NCBI GenBank assembly: GCA_965247245.1
Contig: CBDFGV010000003.1
Location: 2,976,001-3,040,000, forward strand
Origin: Tectiglobus sp965247245
Lineage (GTDB): Bacteria > Pseudomonadota > Alphaproteobacteria > Rhizobiales > Hyphomicrobiaceae
Direction: 5' to 3'
DNA length: 64,000 nucleotides
Shown: piece by piece, positions 54,068 to 62,679 of the stretch
Position numbering within the stretch: the first letter of the stretch is position 1
How the letters are laid out: each line of letters starts with the position of its first letter
Notes under the pieces: generated by a model
The model's database searches: none
Told to the model about the DNA's origin: nothing
Seen by the model: the letters and a program-made list of their open reading frames with translations, nothing else
Program-made: the position numbers and the translations under genes

Positions 54068-54985
54068 TTATCCAACCCTTATTCTGGGGTCTAACCAAGC
54101 ATTGAGGACGTCTGCCAGGAACGTCAAAATGATGTAGATCACGCTTAGGACAAGTACGATTGCCTGCATCATCGGCAGGTCGGCTCGCTGAATGGATTCC
54201 CAGGCTAAAAAGCCGAGACCGTTGATGGCAAAGATCGTCTCAATGACAATCGAACCGCCCAACATGAAGCCAAACTGGACAGCAGCCAGCGAGACAACCG
54301 GGATAATCGCATTTCTGAGTGCATGCTTGAATAACACGAGGTTGGGCGACAAACCTTTCGCGCGTGCCGTTCGAATATAGTCGGCCTGCAGGACTTCCAG
54401 CATTCCCGCCCGCGTCAGACGCATTACACCCGGCGTAATGTAATAACCCAGTGCAATCGAAGGCATAACAAAATTGGCCCAACTAGCTGTGCCGGTAATT
54501 GGCAGCAAACTCCAATAGATTCCAAACCATAGGATCATGGTCAGAGCGAACCAGAAACTCGGCATGGCCTGTCCGATCACAGCCAAGGTCAAAGCAAAGC
54601 GATCCAGGAAACTATTGGGTCGGATGGCAGCGAGTACACCGAGTGGAATCGAGAGTGCAAGTGCAAAGGAAAGCGCGCAGATCCCTAGTAGCATCGTAGT
54701 TGGGAGCCGTTCGAAGACAACTTCTGCAACGGGTTTTTTTAGGTAGTGCGACTGGCCAAAATCGCCCTGCAATGCATTCCAAAGCCAATTCACATACTGC
54801 ACAGCGATTGGTTGGTCGTAGCCGTAGACCCGTCGAATATTGTTGATCTCGGCTTCTGTTGCGGTTTCACCTGCCAGCGCCATTGCAGGATCGCCGGATA
54901 AATAAACCATTGAGAAAGTAATCAGGGACACCGTGAGCGCAACCAGGACGGCCACTCCCAAGCGTCTTAGCAAATACGGCAGCAT
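54068..54985 (-). CDS. Dipeptide/oligopeptide ABC transporter permease (DppB/OppB type)
   Basis: A 305-residue permease of the DppB class: LLRRLGVAVLVALTVSLI at the N-terminus, DPAMALAG and the periplasmic region WLWNALQGDFGQSHYL, then the EAA loop DYIRTARAKGLSPNLVLFKHA and the end VLNAWLDPRIRVG. It forms the channel with the DppC-type protein encoded directly downstream. It follows the substrate-binding protein gene after a strong hairpin. Confidence 0.93.
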   Translation of the reverse strand: MLPYLLRRLGVAVLVALTVSLITFSMVYLSGDPAMALAGETATEAEINNIRRVYGYDQPIAVQYVNWLWNALQGDFGQSHYLKKPVAEVVFERLPTTMLLGICALSFALALSIPLGVLAAIRPNSFLDRFALTLAVIGQAMPSFWFALTMILWFGIYWSLLPITGTASWANFVMPSIALGYYITPGVMRLTRAGMLEVLQADYIRTARAKGLSPNLVLFKHALRNAIIPVVSLAAVQFGFMLGGSIVIETIFAINGLGFLAWESIQRADLPMMQAIVLVLSVIYIILTFLADVLNAWLDPRIRVG

Positions 54986-55019
54986 CTTTGCCTCTGCTGG
55001 ACGTTAACTCATCAATGCA

Positions 55020-55048
55020 AAGACCCGGCGAGTAAACCGCCGGGTCTT
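55020..55048 (-). terminator. Perfect 11-bp hairpin between binding-protein and permease genes
   Basis: AAGACCCGGCG (55020-55030) and CGCCGGGTCTT (55038-55048) enclose a 7-base loop; on the minus strand the stem is GC-rich and ends in CTTTG. It lies 14 bases after the binding-protein stop and 34 before the permease start. Such an element usually lowers downstream expression or protects the upstream message, so the binding protein is made in excess. Confidence 0.75.
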
Positions 55049-55062
55049 GTTTCGAATTCCAA

Positions 55063-56601
55063 TTACTTCCACTTCGCGGTGTAGAAGCGTGGAATTTCAT
55101 CCGATGTCGTTTTGAAGTCGAGGTCTTTCGAGAAGACATAGTACTTCGCGTAGGTGAACATCGGCAGCCAATAGAGTTCGCCGGATATGATGCCTAGCGC
55201 CTTAGCATAGTTCTCTTTGCGCTTGGCCGGATCTGTCGACGTGTCAGCAATTGCCAACAACTCCTTGGTCTTTGGATCCTTGGCGGGATCATCGCGGCCA
55301 TTAGAGAAGAAGTGGCTGGTGATCGCCGAGACATCAGGGATCGAATAAGAACCCCAAGTCATATGGTTGATGGGCGTCTGCCCTTTCCATACGAGATCGC
55401 GCAGTTTGCGATACTGGATGTATGTCAGTTTGGCTTTGATGCCAACTTTCGCCAAGTCACCAATTACCGCCTCTGTAAACTCACGCTGACGATAGGCGTA
55501 GATATCGAATTCGAACCCGTCGGGATAACCGGCTTCTTTCAATAAGGCCTTCGCCTTGTCAGGATTGTACTCCCACTTCTTGACGTCTTGTGTGCAGCCG
55601 AACTGGTCTGGATGGCAAGCGGAATGAATCACTTCAGAAGCTGGGCCAACCAGGTTCTTTGTTATCGCTTCACGATTGATCGCATGCGCGACGGCCATCC
55701 GGACCTTCTTGTCCGCGAAGAACTTCTGACCTGAGTCACCATCAACATCGAACGCAAGATAGGAGACGCGGAAGGTTTTCGCATTCTCAACCGTGACCTT
55801 ACCCTGTGCCTTCAGGCGCTCGGCCTGTTCCTTCGGCACGTCCCAAATCCAATCAAGACCACCCGTCAGGATCTCTGCGAGTTGTGTGTTGGATTCCTTA
55901 ATGGTCCGGAAGCGGATTTTGCCAATCTGCGGTTGCCCTTTTGGACCGCCTTTGAAATAGCTGGTGTTCTTTTCCCAAAGAACATACTCGCCTGCTTTGA
56001 CCTCGACCATCTTGTATGGACCTGTTCCGACAGGCTTCACTGCCGCAAAGTCTTTCTTGCCATCGGCTTTAGTCGGAGCCTTATCATAATGGCCTGATGG
56101 CATCATGAAGACAGCATTCGCAAGGTAGGCGAGTGCGGCCGGAAATGGCTTATGGAGATTGACGCGAACTTTGTGCGAGTCGATCTTCTCTGCCTTCTTG
56201 ATCCAGTTAACGCCGCGGTAGGTGAGGACCCCGTTGTCCTTGTTTGACGTAAAGTTCATTGTGTAGACGACGTCGTCAGCGTCAAAGTCAGTACCATCGT
56301 GGAACTTGACGCCTTTGCGCAGTTCAAGCTCCATCGTGACGTTGTCTATCCACTCCCATTTCGTTGCGAGAAGCGGCTTGAATTCACCCGTCTCTGCGTC
56401 ACGGAACAGTAGACCATCCCAGCCCATGTGGCCCTGAACAACAAGCTCACGTGTATTATTGTAATAAGGATCAACAACCGCGATCTCGCGGTCGGTTGCC
56501 CAGTTTAAAGTATCGTCTGATTTGCCAGCCAAGCCTGCAGTCGCCGTCAGTGCTAAGGCACCGAAGGACAGTGCAAGGGCGGAGAGCCCGAGACGTCTCA
56601 T
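55063..56601 (-). CDS. ABC transporter periplasmic substrate-binding protein, family 5 (DppA/OppA type)
   Basis: A 512-residue solute-binding protein. It has a classical signal peptide (LGLSALALSFGALALTATAGLA, about residues 4-25). Family features are LRKGVKFHDGTDFDADDVVYT, VGTGPYKMVEVKAGEYV and MAVAHAINREAITKNL with the C-terminal WLPMFTYAKYYVF. GGAGGA stands six bases before ATG 56601, the best ribosome site in this operon. First gene of the transporter operon; the ligand could be a peptide, opine or similar amide, in keeping with the M20 peptidase at the operon end and the divergent amidase. Confidence 0.93.
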   Translation of the reverse strand: MRRLGLSALALSFGALALTATAGLAGKSDDTLNWATDREIAVVDPYYNNTRELVVQGHMGWDGLLFRDAETGEFKPLLATKWEWIDNVTMELELRKGVKFHDGTDFDADDVVYTMNFTSNKDNGVLTYRGVNWIKKAEKIDSHKVRVNLHKPFPAALAYLANAVFMMPSGHYDKAPTKADGKKDFAAVKPVGTGPYKMVEVKAGEYVLWEKNTSYFKGGPKGQPQIGKIRFRTIKESNTQLAEILTGGLDWIWDVPKEQAERLKAQGKVTVENAKTFRVSYLAFDVDGDSGQKFFADKKVRMAVAHAINREAITKNLVGPASEVIHSACHPDQFGCTQDVKKWEYNPDKAKALLKEAGYPDGFEFDIYAYRQREFTEAVIGDLAKVGIKAKLTYIQYRKLRDLVWKGQTPINHMTWGSYSIPDVSAITSHFFSNGRDDPAKDPKTKELLAIADTSTDPAKRKENYAKALGIISGELYWLPMFTYAKYYVFSKDLDFKTTSDEIPRFYTAKWK

Positions 56602-56833
56602 AGGTAATCCTCCAAACTCATTTAATGGCGCGCCAGGAGGGACGCGTACCGCATAGGTTCGTACTTTCCAGGGAATAGATCAACACCGTAGTCCGATAAA
56701 CCGTTAGGCGAACTGCTTGATTTCATGGCTTTTGAGGGAGATTTCACCTTCGTTTTGACTGTATTTCTTGAGACGCTGCTCGATCCTCGGCATTCTAGAA
56801 ATTGGGGCACGACCGTTTCTCAAAGAGGATGTC

Positions 56834-58336
56834 ATGACGAGTTCAAGCGAGATTACAGAGCTAATGGCGATCGAAATCCGCGATCGTATCGCTGCCAAAG
56901 ACCTCTCCGTCATGGAGGTGCTTGAAGCTTTTTTGGACCGCATTGAATCCCTCAATCCAGCCCTCAATGCCGTGACAGCGACATGCATTTCTCGTGCTCG
57001 CGAGGAGGCACAAGTTGCGCAACGCGCCGTCATGACTGGAGATGAACTTGGGCCTCTCCACGGCCTACCTTTTGCCGTCAAGGATCTGGAACGAACTGGC
57101 GGAGTGCTCACAACATTTGGTTCTCCACTCTACAAAGACAATGTCCCCGAGCACGATAGCGTGATGGTCTCGCGCGTGCGTAGTGCGGGAGCCATAATGG
57201 TCGGTAAGACCAACACGCCGGAGTTCGGCGCTGGCGCCAATACACGCAACCCGGTCTGGGGAGCGACGGGCAACCCCTTCAATCCTATGTTGACATGCGG
57301 TGGCTCTTCCGGAGGCTCCGCTGCGGCTCTCGCAGCAGATCTTCTCCCGATTTGTACGGGGTCCGATACCGGTGGTTCGTTGCGCATCCCGGCCGCGTTC
57401 TGCGGCATCGTTGGCTTTCGCCCTTCTCCTGGAATGGTTCCGGCCGAACATCGCCAGCTCGGATGGACGCCGATATCGGTACTTGGCCCAATGGCACGCA
57501 ATGTTGCCGACACACGACTATTGCTGGCTAGTCAAATTGGTGCGCAAGACGGCGATCCGCTGTCGTTCCCTCAGGATGTCTCGAGTTTAACTCAGGCTGA
57601 TCCAATTGACCTTTCCAAACTGCGCGTTGCCTGGAGCGCTGATTTTGGTACGGGCATTGTTGATCCTCAGGTCGCCAACGCGTTCAAACGCAAGATTGCT
57701 GCTATGAGCAAACTCTTCGGCACTTGCGATGAGATTCGCATTGACTTTGGTGACGTTGAAAGATGCTTTGACGTAATCCGCGCGACCAGTTTTGTAGCCC
57801 GCTACAAGGACGACTACGATCAAGATCCGATGCGCCTTGGACCCAACGTACGCGCAAACTTTGAGATGGGTGCCAAGATGACATTGGCCGATTTTGCCTG
57901 GGCCCACTCCGAGCAAACGCGGATCTTCCGGCGCTTTCAAGAGACGTACAATTCTTACGACGTCGTTCTCTCGCCAACCGTTGCGGTCTCGCCGTTTCCT
58001 TGGGAGACACTTTACATCGACCAAATCAATGGCAGAAAGCTCAACACGTACTACCACTGGCTCGCCATGGCTTGGTACATAACAATAACAACGAACCCAG
58101 CAATCTCCCTACCATGCGGGCTCGATGACAATAGCTTACCATTTGGCCTTCAGATCACAGGACGTTTCCGTGGAGATGCTGAACTTCTGAATGTCGCCGA
58201 AGCTATGGAAGCAGCTTTCACTGGCTCTCCAGATTTGGAACGGCCACGTCCTGATATGGCTAATCTTCAAGACCCAGTACCTGCATTGCAAAGCCTCGTC
58301 ACTGATGCACCCGATCCAGAGCTGGTCCGCAAGTAG
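56834..58336 (+). CDS. Amidase-signature hydrolase
   Basis: A 500-residue amidase with all three catalytic residues: Lys in HGLPFAVKDLERTGG, cis-Ser in CGGSSGGSAAALAAD and nucleophile Ser in GSDTGGSLRIPAAFCG. AGAGGA lies five bases before ATG 56834, favouring it over the longer frame from 56768. It is divergent from the peptide-type transporter operon across 232 bases, so both may share control and the amidase may process an imported amide. Cytoplasmic. Confidence 0.9.
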   Translation: MTSSSEITELMAIEIRDRIAAKDLSVMEVLEAFLDRIESLNPALNAVTATCISRAREEAQVAQRAVMTGDELGPLHGLPFAVKDLERTGGVLTTFGSPLYKDNVPEHDSVMVSRVRSAGAIMVGKTNTPEFGAGANTRNPVWGATGNPFNPMLTCGGSSGGSAAALAADLLPICTGSDTGGSLRIPAAFCGIVGFRPSPGMVPAEHRQLGWTPISVLGPMARNVADTRLLLASQIGAQDGDPLSFPQDVSSLTQADPIDLSKLRVAWSADFGTGIVDPQVANAFKRKIAAMSKLFGTCDEIRIDFGDVERCFDVIRATSFVARYKDDYDQDPMRLGPNVRANFEMGAKMTLADFAWAHSEQTRIFRRFQETYNSYDVVLSPTVAVSPFPWETLYIDQINGRKLNTYYHWLAMAWYITITTNPAISLPCGLDDNSLPFGLQITGRFRGDAELLNVAEAMEAAFTGSPDLERPRPDMANLQDPVPALQSLVTDAPDPELVRK

Positions 58337-58685
58337 TCGATGCCATCGACACCAAGGCCGCTCGCAATCGGGACATCATAATGGTTGTCTGTCGGGTAAC
58401 GCGAAATCGTTGCAAGGCCACCGATCGAGCAGCCCATACCAACGCAGCCATTGCCGCACGACTGTTGTAATGCAGCGTCAGCATCGACTGCACACCGGTT
58501 ACCCCCTGCGCCACCGTAATCAGAATAACTTAGGTGGCAGCACCACTTGGGCTGACGACAAACTGCCCTCTACGTCGAGCCAACAGTGCAGGTTCCCAGT
58601 ATAGTCAGATGTGCAGGGTACGTTGTCAGCCACGTCCCACAGCGCAGTATTGAATCCGCTTGCACGCTCTATATTGCATGCATGA
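58337..58685. other. Convergent intergenic region with a possible decayed reading frame
   Basis: No intact gene. On the minus strand a stop-bounded frame of about 100 codons (roughly 58585-58270, running into the amidase 3' end) reads like protein, for example GCVGMGCSIGGLATISRYPT, and an adjacent frame has SGFNTALWDVADN. Neither has a good start or a recognised family. It could be a frameshifted remnant or chance. Confidence 0.3.
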
Positions 58686-60047
58686 CTAGCGGCGGCCTTC
58701 CAGAACTTGATTGAAGTAATCTGGCGAACCGATCTGTCCGCCTTTGGACGCGGCCTGCAATCCGTCGAATTTTGGATTGTCCGACGAGGCAAGGCACATC
58801 GGAGCGGCCGGAGCAATCGGCATCAAGAGCTCTAGCGAGTGAATATCCAACTGGCGCAATGCGTAACTACAGGTGTCACCACCAGCAACACAGACCCGGC
58901 CGATCCCTGTCTCTTCCAACAGAGCGCGCAATATCAGCCCTTGCTGTGTCGCAATGATCCTGCCGGTTTCGCTTTGATCGATGCCAACCTTTCGCACACG
59001 AGCCACAGTCTTTTCTATGATTGGATCGTCCGGACCGAGGGTCGCGTATAACAAGGGATGTCGGCCAGCATTGATGTGTGCCAGCGCCTCATTGATAGCC
59101 CGCTTGCGCTCATCTTCAGCAGTGGCTGGATCGACAAGTTGATCTGTTTGTAGTGCGACACCACCAAATCCGTGCGCGGTCGCGTAGTTGATTTGTTCGG
59201 CCGTGTTGGCCGCGGCGCTTCCGGAGATTACAATCATCCGCTCAGCAGGGCCAATCGATCCATACTGTGGTGGCGGATCAACCAGACCTGCATCTTGCCA
59301 GTAGCGTCCCATGGCATACTCGAAGCCCGACGAACCGATGGCAAAGACTGTTCCACGCTCAGACTTCTCATGCAGCAACCTGCCTATGTCGAACAAGTGC
59401 TTGTCGTTCAGGGTGTCAAACAGGACGATATCCGCGCCGTTCGCCAGGCATTGATCGTAGCGCGCTGAAATTTCTTCATGTGAAGCTTCGAGGTGGACCA
59501 GATCAATCAATGCGACGGACTTGTTCGACATTTTCGAGAAGTGAACTCGGATATCTCCTTCATCCATCGGCGTAATGGGGTGCCTGCTCATGACCGGATG
59601 CCGATCGAGGCGAAACCGTTCATCACCATAGCCGGTAAAGTGGTTGCCGAAAGCGATGTAGCGACCAAGCAGAGGAATACCTTGAACGATCGCGCTGCTA
59701 ACCGGTTTGATGATGTCACACGCAATGTCTGCGGCACGGCCAATGCTGCCGATCTCTGGCGAGGAATCGAACGTGGCGCAGACTTTATAATGAACCAGCC
59801 TTGGATCGAGGCCGTTCAAGAGTTTGAGCTGATCGGGTAGTTCGCCATCCATCTGTGCTGGTGTCATAGTACGGCTGGTACCGGATATTCCTACCGCATG
59901 GAGGCTCTTCAGCTTCTCTTGCAGCCGCTCTTCGGTTGGATGTCCGAGGAACAAGGCTGTTTTGACGCCATTGATTGTTAGCGCCTCCATAGCATCGGCG
60001 GAGCCAGTAAAGTCATCACCGTAGAATGCCATCAAAAGGGGGTTCAT
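58686..60047 (-). CDS. Four-carbon acid sugar kinase family protein (OtnK-like, DUF1537)
   Basis: A 453-residue kinase-like protein. It begins MAFYGDDFTGSADAMEAL, the conserved sugar-acid motif of the N-terminal domain, and the C-terminal nucleotide-binding domain has VISGSAAANTAEQINYA and VCVAGGDTCSYALRQL. OtnK enzymes phosphorylate 3-oxo-tetronate (or related C4 acids) before decarboxylation. ATG 60047 with GAGG five bases ahead is preferred over TTG 60062. It is 21 bases downstream of the class II aldolase gene, which encodes the expected next enzyme. Confidence 0.88.
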   Translation of the reverse strand: MNPLLMAFYGDDFTGSADAMEALTINGVKTALFLGHPTEERLQEKLKSLHAVGISGTSRTMTPAQMDGELPDQLKLLNGLDPRLVHYKVCATFDSSPEIGSIGRAADIACDIIKPVSSAIVQGIPLLGRYIAFGNHFTGYGDERFRLDRHPVMSRHPITPMDEGDIRVHFSKMSNKSVALIDLVHLEASHEEISARYDQCLANGADIVLFDTLNDKHLFDIGRLLHEKSERGTVFAIGSSGFEYAMGRYWQDAGLVDPPPQYGSIGPAERMIVISGSAAANTAEQINYATAHGFGGVALQTDQLVDPATAEDERKRAINEALAHINAGRHPLLYATLGPDDPIIEKTVARVRKVGIDQSETGRIIATQQGLILRALLEETGIGRVCVAGGDTCSYALRQLDIHSLELLMPIAPAAPMCLASSDNPKFDGLQAASKGGQIGSPDYFNQVLEGRR

Positions 60048-60068
60048 ATTCGCCTCAATCAACTTCAG

Positions 60069-60713
60069 TTATTTCCAGCTTCGCCCTAGCGTATCGTCCA
60101 TCGCCTGCAGCTGCTCATCCGTTAGAGTGGCGCCCTTTAATCCAGTCGCGACAGCAATTTGGCAGCATTGCTCGATCTCTTCGACGACGCCCATCGCAAC
60201 GGACATGTTGGCACCGGAAACGATCACACCATGCTGCCGGAGGAGGATGGCATGATAATCCGGTGCCAGGGCCGCCACTGCCTCATGCAGAGAATGTGCG
60301 CCGGACGGGTGATACTTGATCATCGGCACGCGCCCGGCGCGAACGTAGAACGCGGCCGTGTAGGGCGGCACCGCACTGTCCAACTCGCCACTCAACAATG
60401 TCGAAAGCGCAATGGCGTAAGTCGGATGGACATGGATAACGGCTTGTGCGTTGCTGCGCGCATTGTACATGGCGAGGTGCATGTCCATTTCCTTCGATGG
60501 CCCCTCACCTTCCAAAACCTTGCCTTGGAGGTCGACTGTGACGATCTTTTCGGGCGTCAGCTTCCCGAGTTCCGCGCCGGTCTGAGTAATCCTGACAACG
60601 TCGCCGTCCCGAACACTTGTGTTGCCTCCGGACGCATGGATGAGCTTGCGGTCATAGAGCTCCCTGCTGGCTTCCATCAATTCACTTATCTTTGTTGATT
60701 CACTCATGCTCAT
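60069..60713 (-). CDS. Class II aldolase/adducin family protein (OtnC-like)
   Basis: A 214-residue metal-dependent aldolase or decarboxylase. Segments seen are IHASGGNTSVRDGDVVRITQ (substrate loop), metal ligands in VIHVHPTYAIAL (His-x-His) and the third His in AILLRQHGVIVSG. Paired with a DUF1537 kinase it probably acts as a 3-oxo-tetronate 4-phosphate decarboxylase giving dihydroxyacetone phosphate. Either of two in-frame ATGs (60713 or 60707) could be used. An L-fuculose-phosphate-type aldolase role is the alternative. Confidence 0.87.
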   Translation of the reverse strand: MSMSESTKISELMEASRELYDRKLIHASGGNTSVRDGDVVRITQTGAELGKLTPEKIVTVDLQGKVLEGEGPSKEMDMHLAMYNARSNAQAVIHVHPTYAIALSTLLSGELDSAVPPYTAAFYVRAGRVPMIKYHPSGAHSLHEAVAALAPDYHAILLRQHGVIVSGANMSVAMGVVEEIEQCCQIAVATGLKGATLTDEQLQAMDDTLGRSWK

Positions 60714-60758
60714 GGACCTTATCGATTGTTGTTTGTGCGAGTTAATGAGACAGCTGGG

Positions 60759-61511
60759 TTAGTATGCTGTCACACCACCGTCGACCGGTAGGGCAACACC
60801 GTTTATGAAAGAGCCTTCCTGCGAGGCGAGATAGAGCGCTGCTTCAGCGATGTCCTGCAGGCTGGCCATTCGACCCAGTGGCACTTCTCCGAGTCGTTCT
60901 TTCATGCGTTCAGGATCTTTCAGCATCTCACGGACCAGGGGCGTGTCCGCAGTGCTTGGATTGATTGAGTTACACCGGATATTGAACTTGCCATAGCGGG
61001 AGGCAATTGCCTTGGTCAGGAGCGCCACGGCACCTTTGGTGGTCGTGTATGCCTCAGGCGTATACATATGACCGACCAAACCGCAGACCGACGACATATT
61101 AATGATGGACCCACCGCCAATCCTCTTCATGACAGGCAGCGCATACTTGATGCCGAGGAACGGCCCTTTAACGTTGACATTGTACATCTGATCGAGCTCT
61201 TCCGCGTTCATCTCCTCGATCACTTTGCGAACATTGATGCCGGCATTGTTGACCAGGATGTCGAGGCCGCCGGTGTCGTCTTCAATCTTCTTCACGGTGC
61301 GCTGCCAATCGGCTTCTGCAGCAACATTCAAGGGCAGAAAGGTCACGGTGACACCTGCCTCGCGCAGCTTCGCCTCGGCTGCGGCGCCAGTCGCTTCATT
61401 GATGTCAGCGATGTAGACGACAGAGCCCTCGCGACCGAACGTCTCCGCAATCGCGTAGCCAATGCCTTGGGCGCCGCCCGTCACCAAAGATATCTTTTTG
61501 CTGAGTTTCAT
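60759..61511 (-). CDS. SDR-family oxidoreductase
   Basis: A 250-residue classical short-chain dehydrogenase. Cofactor motif TGGAQGIGYAIAETFG, then NNAGIN, catalytic Ser in INMSSVCGLVG and Tyr/Lys in YTTTKGAVALL, ending INGVALPVDGGVTAY. The Asp after the second strand (YIADI) favours NAD. It lies 45 bases upstream of the OtnC-like gene, so it may oxidise a hydroxy acid feeding that pathway. Confidence 0.9.
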   Translation of the reverse strand: MKLSKKISLVTGGAQGIGYAIAETFGREGSVVYIADINEATGAAAEAKLREAGVTVTFLPLNVAAEADWQRTVKKIEDDTGGLDILVNNAGINVRKVIEEMNAEELDQMYNVNVKGPFLGIKYALPVMKRIGGGSIINMSSVCGLVGHMYTPEAYTTTKGAVALLTKAIASRYGKFNIRCNSINPSTADTPLVREMLKDPERMKERLGEVPLGRMASLQDIAEAALYLASQEGSFINGVALPVDGGVTAY

Positions 61512-61639
61512 AAATGATTACCGCGCTTGTGAAATGAAGCAATGCAACTGTGCCCTTTCAGACGCTAGGCGATCAACCGAGCAAAGGCAAACATCAGCAA
61601 GCTGCTGTGCAGACTAAGTGAAAGCGCCGGCTATAGTGC

Positions 61640-62464
61640 TCAGGACAGCGGGCCAAAGATCGGCTTATGCTTTGTATAGCCACCGTCCGTAGTTAAGACT
61701 TCACCAGTGCACCAACACTCGTTGGCCCAAAAAAACATGGTCGCCGCCGAGATGTGTTTCGGTTCGGTTAGGCTGCCCATGGGTGTTGAATCTTCGACGG
61801 CCTTCAAGCGTCCGGCGCTAACAGGGTGCTGCTCTGCCATCGGTCCGCGGAGTGGAGAGGGTGCGATCCCGTTCAATACGAGACCATACGAGTCGACATA
61901 GTGGCGTGACTGCAGCGTCACGAGATTCAACAGGCCACCTTTGGATTCTTCATAGGCGCTGCTTGACCGGCCTTCCGCTCCGACAGTTGCCGAGGTGGAC
62001 AAGAGAATGACGCCGCGCGCGTTTCGTAAGTTGCCACTGTTGACGCCTTGCTTGATAACATTGTGAGCCCCCCACAAGTTAACCTCGTAGGCCTTCATAA
62101 TGGCTTCCTTGGTCAGTTGCTCGGGAGGCGTGAGGGGGCTGGGTGCAATGCCAGCGGTATGCATGAGGTAATCAATTTTGCCATGCCGTTCCAACAAGCT
62201 TTTGACCTGCTCTTCGCTGGTCACATCGACCGTCTCCGCGACAACCTCCGCCGGGCCGTCATGCTGCGACGCGATGGATGCCGCGAAATCGGTGAGCGCC
62301 GTTTGCTCGGTACCGACCATGATTGTTTCTGTATGATCCGCGATGACGAGCTTCTTGACGTCCAACCAGTTGAGAACGTTGGACGCCATATGTTGTCCCA
62401 TGAGGCCGACACCCATGATGAGCACATTGGCTTGTGATTGATACGTAAACGGCAAAGGGCTCAT
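61640..62464 (-). CDS. SDR-family oxidoreductase with atypical glycine motif
   Basis: A 274-residue short-chain dehydrogenase-like protein. The N-terminal cofactor loop reads IMGVGLMGQHMASN, that is GxGxxG as in 3-hydroxyacid dehydrogenases, not the TGxxxGIG of classical SDRs; the rest is SDR: HTAGIAPSP (in place of NNAG), active site Ser in ILLSTSATVGAEGR, Tyr/Lys in SAYEESKGGLL and CTGEVLTTDGGYTKH. It is the first gene of the four-gene minus-strand set. Substrate unknown, probably a polyol or sugar acid. Confidence 0.83.
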   Translation of the reverse strand: MSPLPFTYQSQANVLIMGVGLMGQHMASNVLNWLDVKKLVIADHTETIMVGTEQTALTDFAASIASQHDGPAEVVAETVDVTSEEQVKSLLERHGKIDYLMHTAGIAPSPLTPPEQLTKEAIMKAYEVNLWGAHNVIKQGVNSGNLRNARGVILLSTSATVGAEGRSSSAYEESKGGLLNLVTLQSRHYVDSYGLVLNGIAPSPLRGPMAEQHPVSAGRLKAVEDSTPMGSLTEPKHISAATMFFWANECWCTGEVLTTDGGYTKHKPIFGPLS

Positions 62465-62679
62465 TCAAGTCTCCGGTACGGCAAGAGTTGTGTGCTGCTC
62501 GGCTCAGCAAAGTCGAGTTGAGGTAATCAATACTCTTCATTGACCAGATATGACAACTGATCAGATAGAATGCCAAGGAAATGAAAGCGGTTAGAAGGGG
62601 TGATACGGGTTGAATCTATTCGCGAACCCATCGCCGCTTTTTTGGCGTCCAATACCGAGAACGCTTGCTACTTGATTCA

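Noticed and set aside
56794..56803. TTCTAGAA as a second iron-control box
   Set aside because: Only a short palindrome, lacking the outer TTA/TAA and the central spacer of the ICE pattern, and upstream of an amidase.
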